Shown piece after piece: positions 14,101 through 23,068 of a stretch of 64,000 nt of DNA. Position 1 is the first letter of the stretch, and every line of letters begins with the position of its first letter. The notes under the pieces were generated by a model. That model was not told the DNA's origin. It searched no databases and worked only from the letters and a program-made list of their open reading frames with translations. This DNA is from Zerene cesonia (Eukaryota > Arthropoda > Insecta > Lepidoptera > Pieridae): the NCBI RefSeq assembly GCF_012273895.1, contig NC_052114.1, positions 4,818,565 through 4,882,564 on the forward strand, given 5' to 3'. The position numbers were made by a program, and so were the translations under genes.

Positions 14101-17100
14101 AGTTCTCTTAGTACAAAGAAGAAGTTATCGTTAATTTTTAACTCTTTAAGCATCAATCTTAATTAATATTAAACTATAAGGTTTCGACCTGGTCGAAGCC
14201 AGTTAAAGCGTGCAGTCATTTATAGGCTGTATGCCTATAAACGCCTAGACGCTTCAACTGGTTGCAAATTTATTCGTTACTATTAAGTGAAAAAAAAATA
14301 TTATGTGTAGATAGGTACATAGAAATTAATTTTAATCTACAATTTTATTTATACAAATCATTAAACATAGTATAAAATTACATATATAAAATAACTATGT
14401 AATATTACATATAGATATATTCAATAATAATTATCTATTATATATATTAGGCAAATTAAAACAAACCATCGAACATAAAATGAGTACGTCTTTCGTATCG
14501 ATCAGCTGACATAACAAAAGTGTAGTGGGGTTCTTGAATGACCTGGTTAGGCTGTGACGTCGATGGTGACCTCCGCGAGCCGCGTGAAGGTCCTGCTGGT
14601 TCCCGCCGCAATTGTTGTGTGCCGCTGCAAATATTCGTTTCAATGATTAGCTTGTTAAGTGTAACACAACAACAAAAAATGCCAAATAGGTTTCCGCTTT
14701 CCGCCGCGTAAAAGATATAGCAAAACATATATCATTACTATATAATATCTTCTATTGCATGAAATACGTAATCTATGAATGATTTACAAAAAAACAAACT
14801 AAATAGCTATATCAAATTCGAATGTTGTTCAAAATAAATTCTTAAAAAATGAAAGATAATCAATCTTTTGAAAGGTCACGGTTATGTAAGAAACATACTA
14901 GATACTGATACCGATGTTGTCATTGAAACATTATCATCTTAAAAGTGGATATCAAGGTAACCAATTCAGGAAATGTGTTTAAACAATGAGCTTAGTGACG
15001 TATGATGACGTCATAGGCACTATTACCGTATAAGCAAGCATTACTTAGTTTGATACGCTAGCACAATATCTATCCACGCAATTCACATACCTTCCTGAAA
15101 TCATTGAGAAAAATACGAGCTGTTACAAAATACTTATGACATTTTAACATAATTATTTATGAAAAGTTTTAAATCATAAACTTAAAAGCTTCTTAATTTC
15201 TTCGTTACTTTTGGTATATATTATATAATCGAATTTTGTTTTATCATTCTTGTCTTGAAACGAATTCAGGTCGATAACAAACAGATAATAATATTATTTC
15301 ATTGAAATACACACGATGTGTGGATTTCACGTAAATTACGAATAAATTATGTAGGTCATGGCAATTTGCCTGCCGAGCGTGTAAACAATCTTTACAAATT
15401 TTCCAAAAATATTTTTATCTAATTTTATCAAATTACCATATTATCTCTTTGGGCAATACTTAGCCCATATTAACTCAAATGATCTGATTGCTTTAATCTT
15501 TACGTCACGTTTTAAACACTTAATGCCACAATTCACATGGCAACAAAATCGACCTACCGATAAAAAGATAGCTTCCATTAAATTACGGTACATTATATAT
15601 TTCTCGTGATTGTGTATGGATGCAAAAGTAAATAAAAAATGGAGGTAGGTATTTGGAGTTCTTTCTTACATAATAAGAACAATAATAAAATAAACTGTAC
15701 ATAAATAACGGTAGTTGCTTAAGACGTGTGAAACATATTCCAGATGTGTTGGATACTCAACTTAATACAATGTTGACAGACAGATCGCTAATGAAATAGA
15801 TAATATATAGAATTAGTTAAATTTAAATTTGAGATGTTAAGGATTGTTTTTACGAGTAATATTCAATACTTATATATAAATATAGAAAAAAATAAATGGA
15901 GATAGAAAACATACTTAAACATACGTGTATAGTGTGTATTTTAATCAAATAATTAATTTTTGTTTCACCCTAATTTTTTCCGTATTTTACATCTGCATTG
16001 ATGAAATGATTATCTTGATATTTAGAGCAGAGTATCATATAATAGGGACATACGTATAAAATTATAATGTATTGGATCGATAATAGTATAAAAATGTATT
16101 TATGATACATTTTCTTGGTTTCACAAATATACAAATTAATTGAAGTGGTTTCTAATTCCTAACGACGACAAATCGTCCAAAAATAGGTGTATATAATAAG
16201 AATTGCGAAGAATCTCAGTGTTGACGTCATTATGTTCACAATAATAAAAATATGTGTGTTATAGACAACAATAATAATATGTAGGTGTACATTATTATAT
16301 CTAATAAATATGTTCATTAAAAAGCTCAATAACAAATTTATAAAATAACATGCATGCATCAATAAACAACATATGAATAAATTAGAAATTTTGAAAGAAT
16401 AGAAAAAATAAAAAGGCAGGATCCTGCCTCGTGATAAAATTTTTTCTATTCTTTCAAAATTTCTAATTTATAAAGCATTTCAATGCTATAAAACTAAAAA
16501 TTAAACATATGAATAAATAACATCAACGCCCTATCGCACACGTGTATAAGTAGTGAACATCCTCGTTTCGACGCAGTTCCACTGAAATCAGGAAAATTGT
16601 TTCGAGCAAATCGTATTTTATTTACACTTATTGATCAAAATTATCTGTTATTGATCCTACGTTTTATCAGATAACGAAGATCTTGGCAAACAAGCTTACA
16701 GAGATACTACGTGTGAGGAGGCACGTTATGTATACGCACATATATACGTCCAATACTAACAGTTTTTCTTAGATCAGAAGATTTGACGTCACTACAACGA
16801 ATACGGTGATTCATTAGTGTCCACTTTTATACAATCCATTCAATTCTAAATTTATAACGTAGTACCGGTGACGCCTATCACCTTTTGCAAAGAACGCTGC
16901 AAATGTCTCGATTTCAAATAAGGAATTGCATTTGATGTTAATGAATGTAAAGACCTATATTATACTTTTTTTTATTAATCATTTGTGTAATTGAGTTTCG
17001 TCATTAAAATCTGGTCAGGAATAATTCAGAATTAAAGAATAGTTTTTTACTTACAACTGACAATAATAATTTTTAAAACTAATATAAATATAAATTATTT

Positions 17101-20100
17101 AATTATTAATTGAATACTACAACTGATACAAAATCATTAATTGTCTAATTTTAGATGCATTTTCAGCTAACCATAACTATAGAATGTCACATGACAAGAA
17201 AAGCTACATATTCGCTCTTAACTGAACATCTCTTTCGTTTTATATTAACATTGATAATATCTCTTATATATTTTTCGTAAAGTCATGCTTTTCTGAAACA
17301 GAATCGTAGTTAGATAATATGTATTTCAAAGAAAATCTTTTATCTAATTTCTTAGTAAATACACAATACTTATTACCGGACACTATATCATAAATGTTAC
17401 AAACACAGTTGTATGTATGCAAACAATAAACCGCAGTTTGCATGACATTTACGGAAAATACCACATCGATATCTTATGTAGATTCCAGCTTTGGAGGTCA
17501 TTGAATCAGTTTCAGTCGTTTGCATAGCGGTCGTAATTGTATTCCAATGAAGTTAATGCTATTAAGCGTTTGTTATAAAAATGAAAGCAGAAACGCTGTA
17601 TGATATATGTTGATATGATCCAACCTTGGTTAATTTTCATTAAATATTTTTAATGAGTTAACAATCCTTAAAGATATATCTGCTTTGTATACTACCAAAG
17701 ATAAACAAGTAGATGGGCTTTAAAATATGAACTCTACATCTGTGAGTACCACAAACTGTTATATTAATATTATAAACTGAAGTAGTCAGATACTTCACGC
17801 AGCGTAACGGTTATATTGAAGATTAAGAAAAAAAATAATAATTTTCCTTTGACTATGAAGCATTTTTATATATATGCGATAACTACCGGTCTGCTACCCC
17901 TGCTTCGCCTGTGGTAGTAAAATATAGCACTTTGTGGCCAGCTCGCACCGGGGAAGGGTGAAGTACCACACCTCCGCAGAAAACCGGCGTGAAATAATAG
18001 CATGCTACTGTGTTTTGTACGGTGAGTGGGGGAGCCGGAGGCCCGTTTCCTTTTCCTTTCCAGTCCATTCCTCCTTTCCTGTTATCAATCCTTTCCTTAT
18101 CCCTTTCTTCTTAAAAGCGGGCAGCGCAGCGTTCATGGGCGCTGGTGATCGATAATCACCGCGCGAACCACCAGCTCATTTGCCCGTTTATGGCACTAAA
18201 AAAAATCCTCAGGGATCATGTTTATATCGAACGGTGAATTTTTTGAACACACAAACAAACTCGTTAACTTTTTTAATTATCAGTATAGATTGGTTTCGCA
18301 AACTCAACCTTTGCCTACTTTCTATCCGACCCGACGTCAATGTCTCGTTTTTCATAGCCTCATACCGCATGTAATTTGCAAATCATTATTCAATGAAATA
18401 TTGTTACATTCCATTTATCATCGTATTTGTATCCTTACAAAATATAATATAGCGGTCACATTATATAATAATAAAGCGACTCATTGCTTAAATATCAGGG
18501 TAATGATGGATAATTTCTGCAGAATCATGGAACAAAGAAAATATAACAATAGTAATCGCTTGTAGTTTGTCATAAATGAATCATTTCGAAAGTAGGTCAT
18601 ATGATTTTTCTTTATGGATTAACATATTTTGTAGGTATCTCACTTTTCCGTGTCTGCATGGTCATCACACTATATATCTACAGATATTACAGAATACGGA
18701 TTACTTTTTCTCTTTGTTAATATGATGTTAGCAAATATAAAGATCTCACCGTTATTTGAAGTTCTTGTTTAATTTTTCTGTTCATTGCTTACATAATAGC
18801 TTACTTTACACCAATATTTTTTTTTATCAATATATTGAGAAAGTTCTTGAGAAATTTAACTGAAGTGTTATTCGATCTAATTATTTTATTTCATTTATTA
18901 TGCTACTTTTTAGAGAATTATTTTAAGTGAGATATAAATAGTAGTGAATGGCATTCACAGTACAATCTTACGTACCGACCTATTGTTGACCATCTGGCAG
19001 TTAGACTTGTTTTTAGAAAATAGACTATTTATAGCATTTGGCGAGATAAATATGTTGTTGACTAAGAACTGTACGATCATTATAGGCGTTATCATGATAT
19101 TAAGACATTAACACTCTTTAATGTAGATTATGGTTTAATCGTATGAAATTTTCCACTTTTTCCACTTTCGAGCGAGCATTCTCCTTTTAAGCGGAAAAAT
19201 ACCAAAAGCATCTTAATCAAATGGATATGTAACAGTTTAAAATTTTTAGGTAATACATATTAGAACATTATATAAGAAAAACAAAATAATGATACTAATA
19301 GTGATGGGATCGAGGAGAGATGATATATCAAGTGGTACAAAATCGATATTGAGTTAATGTTTACATGTAAATTTCAGTTTTAAAGCATCGATTTTGGAAC
19401 CCGCAAGATCACTATCATAAATAACCTCTGTCGATTTACTTCCTACCTGGAGTACACTGTTATGAGGGATACAAACAAGGCCGTTTCGAATGGTGTCAAA
19501 AGTGTCTGATGTTTTAATTTTGTATTGAATTTATATAATTCAACAATGGACGACGATATCATTCACGAATATATTTACGTATTCCACTCAATGGACTTTC
19601 CTTTTTGAATATCGTTAAATTCTTACAAGAAAATTTAAATCATCCGTGAATCTTTTTCACTGTAAACTTAAAAGGAAAATCAGACAATTTCGAGGGTTCG
19701 CTATCAATGCATCACGATACGTAGAAAAGTGTATTTTTGTTGTAGTCTGAACTAATGACGGATCTCCGCTACGTTAAGTGTAGGCGCCTGCCGTCAGGAA
19801 GCTTCAGTTTAACGATAGCATTTGCGTTCGTCGGACGTTCATCTGAGATATAATAAACATTCGTGAAAGACAAAAACTATTGATAGTGCTTGAAATATTT
19901 AAGTTTCATTTTTTTTTATTTAATTGTTTTAAACATTTTTACCAAATGTGTAATAAAATGCGCGTACGTGAAAGACAATGCGTTCGCTGTACTCCTTCAC
20001 GGTGGATTAAACGTCGTGCTGCTAAAATGGCTCGCTCAATGGAGATCTTCCATTTACAGTTCAAACGGATGCTGAACAAGGAGCTGAGCCACTTCTCAGA

Positions 20101-23068
20101 ATCAAGCAAATCTGGCAACCAGATCTCGGAATATATCTGCTCTACATTTTTGGGTACGTGTCATTTTATTTACTGACCTCTTTTGATGTATTATATCACA
20201 TCTTCTGAAATAACTGCTTCTTAATAACTTATCAATTAAATTAAACTTGATAGCATAACACTTGTCTATAAGCCCTTACAAATTTTGATATCACGATTGA
20301 TTTGAAAATCAAAAGAAACATCTCCACATTTAAAATGCTTGATTAATTATATATCTACACTAATATAAAAATAACGCTATATCAAACGTTCGGCAGTTTT
20401 TTTTTTCTAATTAATAGCGGTAGAGTGAAAATGATATTGAATGTAATAGGCTTGTAGTATATTTACGTCACAACGGCGATATCGATCCAGCTTCATAACA
20501 TCAGTGTCGTCGTAATCCAAGGCGGGAAGTGGCGCCCGCCCATGCCAAAACTTTTTGTAATGTTTGCTATAATGATTTAGAGTACAATTAACTTTCGCAT
20601 GTAATTAGTTCATGCAACAAATATATGAATGCTCATAATTGGTTCCTTGCATTGTGATTAATGTTAGTATCAGATCAGTAGACACTTAAGACTCGACCTC
20701 TCTATTTTGTTCTCATAGGAAAAAAGTTTGTTCTATGTTATTTATCGAAAATTTATTATTTTTGTTTCGTCTATGTATACAATATATTTCAATTTAAACT
20801 TCATGGTGTAGATATTCCGAAATTCTAATAATTTACTAATATGGAAATCAATTATAGAAGTAAACACCGAATGTGATTCCAATGTTTATATTACCTCTGT
20901 AAAAATGCATAATTTTACTGCGACATGCTTTATATCTCTTTGATTAGATATGTAAGGTGACCGAGTTTCACAGTAAATTTCAATTGTATCACGATATTTA
21001 CATGAACATATCTATTATTTATCTGTAATTCTGCCCAAGTTGCTATTATCGAGGTATATTCTTATTATCTCCTTACATATGGCGCAATAAGTTTGTAATA
21101 AAAAATAAATCCTATCATTATAGTTTTATGTTATGTTTCTAAACCGTTCCATTGCTCTACTTGAGAAACACGTTATAAAATATGGATCAGTTATAGCTGA
21201 ACTGACCTAGAAAGAAAAATATGTAGTATTATGACGTAAAATGTTTTTCTGCCAACAAAAGCAGCATCAAGAGCGAAATATTTAAAAGACACCATAAACC
21301 TTTCTAAGATATTATATATAGTGAAGTACGAACCACTTCTTGCCACATATCGGAGGATGAAATATATGCGATACAGTTCATCGCATAGCCCGAATCCAAA
21401 TGTATAACCATTATCACGTTTTTTTAATAACATATCTTCTTTGCCGGTACCTGTGTATGCACTTTATAATGTAAACAATATTGTTTGCAGATAAACAACA
21501 AGAACTGGATTTACCATCGCTACAAGTAGATGAAAGCACTGAACGTACTAAAAAGAAGGAAAAGCCACGTCATGCCGGACCTGGAACTACTATGTCACAA
21601 GTAGGCATCAGTATAATTATTTAAATAGACAAACACTAATAACATATGTAATAACATGTTGTAATTAAAATATAATGTAATTTTTCTTTCAGATTTCGGG
21701 CGTCAAAAGAACACTGACACATACAAATAGTTTTACCGGCGAGCGCGTACCACGATATGGAGTTGAGACGCCACATGAAGAAGAATTGGGAAAATGTTTA
21801 GGAGAACTTGATCGCTGGGGTGTTGATATTTTCCGTATTGGTGATCTTTCGTGCGGCCGTCCACTAACAGCAGTTGCCTACGCCGCTTTCACATCTCGAG
21901 AGCTTCTTTCTACGTTACAAATCCCAGCTAGGACGTTCCTTGCCTTTGCAGTTACACTGGAGGAACACTATTGCCGTGATAATCCTTTCCACAACTCACT
22001 CCACGCAGCTGATGTCACACAATCAACACATGTACTTCTAAATACTCCAGCGCTTGACGCAGTATTTACTCCAATTGAAGTTTGCGCTGCACTATTTGCA
22101 GCATGCGTCCATGACGTCGATCATCCTGGTCTCACAAATCAATTTTTGGTCAACTCCAGCTCAGAATTAGCACTCATGTATAATGACGAATCAGTTCTCG
22201 AAAATCACCATCTCGCTGTTGCCTTCAAATTGTTACAAAACGATGGATGCGACATTTTTATAAACCTTCACAAGAAACAAAGGCAAACGTTGAGAAAAAT
22301 GGTAATTGATATGGTACTCTCAACCGACATGTCTAAACATATGAGCCTCCTTGCAGATCTGAAGACTATGGTGGAAACCAAAAAAGTAGCAGGAAGTGGA
22401 GTGTTGTTGTTGGATAACTATACTGACAGAATACAAGTTTTAGAGAATCTCGTACATTGTGCCGATCTGAGTAATCCAACTAAACCTTTACCTTTATATA
22501 AGCGATGGGTCGCGTTGTTAATGGAAGAATTCTTCCAACAAGGTGATCGTGAAAGAGAACAGGGCATGGATATAAGTCCTATGTGTGACAGGCACAATGC
22601 TACGATTGAAAAATCTCAAGTCGGTTTCATAGACTACATTGTGCACCCCTTATGGGAAACATGGGCAGATCTAGTTCACCCAGACGCACAAGATATTTTG
22701 GACACTCTTGAAGAAAACCGTGACTACTATCAAAGCATGATTCCTCCATCACCACCGCCGATTCCAATACAATCGCATTCAAATGTGGATGATGATCGCC
22801 CTGAGCAAATTCGCTTCCAAGTAAGTATTTATTACCTGTCTCAAAAGCAAAATATTTCATTAGTATTTATTTTATCCATAATATCTAAATATTATATTTT
22901 AAGTTTCTTACTCAAAGAACTGAGTATCCAGAATAAACAATTTTCCCAAAAACCTTACACTTACGAAGTAACTACAATTAATAATTACCCGTTTTATTTT
23001 TATAGGTAACTCTCGAAGAGGGTGAAGGTTCAGAAGAATGCGAGGGCGAAGGGGATGGTGGAATGTGA
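2154..23068 (+). CDS. dnc: cAMP-specific 3',5'-cyclic phosphodiesterase, PDE4/dunce type (5' partial)
   Basis: Hydrolyses cAMP to AMP and so ends cAMP signalling. Coding exons: 2154-2218, 9440-9552, 20060-20153, 21491-21600, 21693-22820, 23006-23068; phases agree at every junction and give about 523 residues before TGA. The second and third exons encode UCR2 (EELDWCLDQLETIQTHRSV, then FKRMLNKELSHFSES). The large fifth exon encodes the catalytic domain: FHNSLHAADV with the catalytic and metal-binding His, HDVDHPG, NDESVLENHH, MVIDMVLSTDMSKH and the glutamine/hydrophobic clamp SQVGFIDYIVHP. MIPPSPPP just after it resembles the conserved ERK site of long PDE4s. The first visible exon (SRRSSGAATAPTPQQKNF) is a linker ahead of UCR2 and begins with one base completing a codon, so the gene continues left. 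The C-terminus (FQVTLEE, then acidic) is dunce-like. Introns of 7.2 and 10.5 kb are exceptional here. Identity of the family is certain; the symbol rests on insect orthology. Confidence 0.96.
2790..2880 (-). repeat. tRNA-like (SINE) fragment
   Basis: On the reverse strand a B-box-like motif (CAGTTCAAATCCC) follows an A-box-like TAGTACAATAGTAA at roughly tRNA spacing, with GGCAAGGATG between them. This resembles the tRNA-derived head of insect SINEs. The acceptor stem is not preserved, so it is not called as a tRNA gene. Confidence 0.35.
4102..4140 (+). repeat. fragment of dispersed non-LTR/SINE repeat
   Basis: ACTAGCTGTCCCGGCAAACG is a phrase typical of the start of abundant short insect retroelement copies. 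A related start (ACTAGCTGTAACCCGAGG) occurs near 10916 and ACTAGCGGTCCGCC at 7012. The remainder has decayed. Confidence 0.4.
7012..7176 (+). repeat. short RTE-like SINE/LINE copy
   Basis: The copy starts ACTAGCGGTCCGCC and ends with a tail (TAGTTCCTGAGATTAGTGCG, then repeated CAAACAAAC, then TTATAATATTAGTAGAGAT). The same tail order recurs at about 45555-45681 inside ARIP4, showing a dispersed family. No coding capacity remains. Confidence 0.6.
10567..10683 (+). repeat. LINE 3' tail with TGA-rich end
   Basis: Phrases such as TTTGCCAACCCGCACTTGG, CCCAGCAGTGGGAACATG and GGGCTGATGATGATAA are the characteristic 3' end of abundant lepidopteran non-LTR elements, whose last bases run into TGA/GAT microsatellite. 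Only the tail is present, as expected for a 5'-truncated insertion. Confidence 0.7.
14199..14261. repeat. two-tier stem-loop
   Basis: The outer arms at 14199-14211 and 14249-14261 pair 12 of 13 (CCAGTTAAAGCGT against ACGCTTCAACTGG). Then comes a symmetric 7x7 internal loop and a perfect 9-bp inner stem (TTTATAGGC/GCCTATAAA at 14219-14227 and 14233-14241) with a 5-base loop. It is not related to the other repeats I recognise here. Confidence 0.6.
14547..14624 (-). other. possible terminal exon of an unidentified reverse-strand gene
   Basis: On the reverse strand a good acceptor (CTAAT branch-like motif, then ATATTTGCAG) precedes a GC-rich 26-codon frame with mostly G/C third positions, ending in TAA; the last residues read LAEVTIDVTA. 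A second frame through the same acceptor stays open much longer (to 14456) and reads SR-rich, ending in YERRTHFMFDGLF. I cannot tell which, if either, is real, and I recognise neither. No partner exon was found within the intron. Confidence 0.25.
14996..15013. promoter_or_regulatory. tandem cAMP-response elements (half + full CRE)
   Basis: TGACGTA at 14996-15002 and the perfect palindrome TGACGTCA at 15006-15013 are 10 bases apart start to start, one helical turn. CREB/ATF-family bZIP dimers bind TGACGTCA. They lie in the intron of a cAMP phosphodiesterase gene, 4.8 kb before the predicted short-form start site. Confidence 0.55.
16222..16229. promoter_or_regulatory. perfect CRE octamer
   Basis: TGACGTCA, the second of three perfect copies in the window, all within 1.8 kb of this one intron. 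It is about 350 bases upstream of the TATA/initiator pair at 16545-16578. Confidence 0.5.
16379..16469. repeat. 91-bp perfect long hairpin with nested palindrome
   Basis: The 31-base arms at 16379-16409 and 16439-16469 are exact reverse complements. The 29-base spacer contains the perfect 14-bp palindrome GGCAGGATCCTGCC. The hairpin lies between 15-base direct repeats (AACATATGAATAAAT at 16368-16382 and 16504-16518); the left repeat overlaps the first bases of the left arm. The arm and spacer share sequence with the element at 28381-28490, so this looks like an inverted-duplication derivative of that family. Confidence 0.85.
16539..16578 (+). promoter_or_regulatory. candidate TATA promoter in PDE4 intron
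   Basis: An E-box CACGTG (16539-16544) abuts TATAAG (16545-16550). An initiator-like GCAGTT follows with A at 16575, 30 bases after the TATA start. Perfect CREs flank it at 16222 and 16794. The following 150 bases hold no obvious coding first exon or strong donor, so a transcript from here would need a non-coding leader exon. Confidence 0.35.
16794..16801. promoter_or_regulatory. perfect CRE octamer
   Basis: TGACGTCA, third perfect copy, 3.0 kb before the predicted short-form PDE4 start site. Confidence 0.5.
17883..18208 (+). repeat. non-LTR/SINE-like element, copy 1 (longest)
   Basis: Shares in order GGCGTGAAATA..AGCAT, GGTGAGTGGGGGAGCCGGA, a pyrimidine-rich TTCC/TCCTTT tract, GTTCATGGGC, and a (G)CGAACCACCAGCTC..TTGCC end followed by an A-rich run. 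Copies 2 and 3 are at 33056-33303 and 54760-54912. This copy extends about 130 bases further 5'. The small overlapping reading frames here are not genes. Confidence 0.65.
19803..19838 (+). promoter_or_regulatory. initiator + DPE core promoter for short PDE4 transcript
   Basis: TTCAGTTT contains the arthropod initiator TCAGTT with A at 19806 as +1. The DPE consensus RGWYV is matched by GGACG at 19833-19837, exactly +28 to +32. There is no TATA box near -30. It sits 140 bases ahead of the first in-frame ATG of the short form. The combination and spacing are those of TATA-less Inr/DPE promoters known from flies. Confidence 0.68.
19946..23068 (+). CDS. dnc: predicted short PDE4 isoform with its own first exon
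   Basis: The UCR2 exon that begins at 20060 in the long form is open in frame upstream. ATG at 19946 (second ATG at 19958, better context with A at -3) leads into 38 residues unlike the long form: a basic, Cys/Trp-containing leader (CVRCTPSRWIKRRAAKMARS, then MEIFHLQ) joining directly to FKRMLNKEL. The acceptor CAG of the long form doubles as the Gln codon of HLQ. No other ATG lies between the candidate start site at 19806 and 19946. The product would lack UCR1 and the first half of UCR2 but keep the second half and the whole catalytic domain (exons 19946-20153, 21491-21600, 21693-22820, 23006-23068). Short PDE4 forms starting inside UCR2 are known in mammals. A basic amphipathic leader might direct location; that is inference. 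Confidence 0.72.
20154..21490 (+). other. dnc: PDE4 intron (1.3 kb)
   Basis: Donor GTACGT after the UCR2 exon and acceptor TTTGCAG before 21491. AT-rich; the Asp codon is split across it (G | AT). Nothing else recognised apart from a T-run near 20398 and a CGTCA half-site near 20467. Confidence 0.75.

Larger units (their letters stand above)
9553..19802 (+). other. dnc: 10.3-kb PDE4 intron: regulatory and repeat-rich
   Basis: No PDE4 coding exon is visible between the UCR2 half-exons. It holds a LINE tail (10567-10683), a nested stem-loop (14199-14261), a GC-rich island with a reverse-strand acceptor (14547-14624), three perfect CRE octamers (15006, 16222, 16794), a TATA/initiator pair near 16575, a 91-bp perfect hairpin (16379-16469) and a longer retroelement tail (17883-18208). 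A second small GC-rich patch at about 12440-12510 is unexplained. Confidence 0.7.

Noticed and set aside
17883..18565. Overlapping small forward and reverse frames
   Set aside because: They lie in or beside a retroelement tail present in three copies; no splice or family support.
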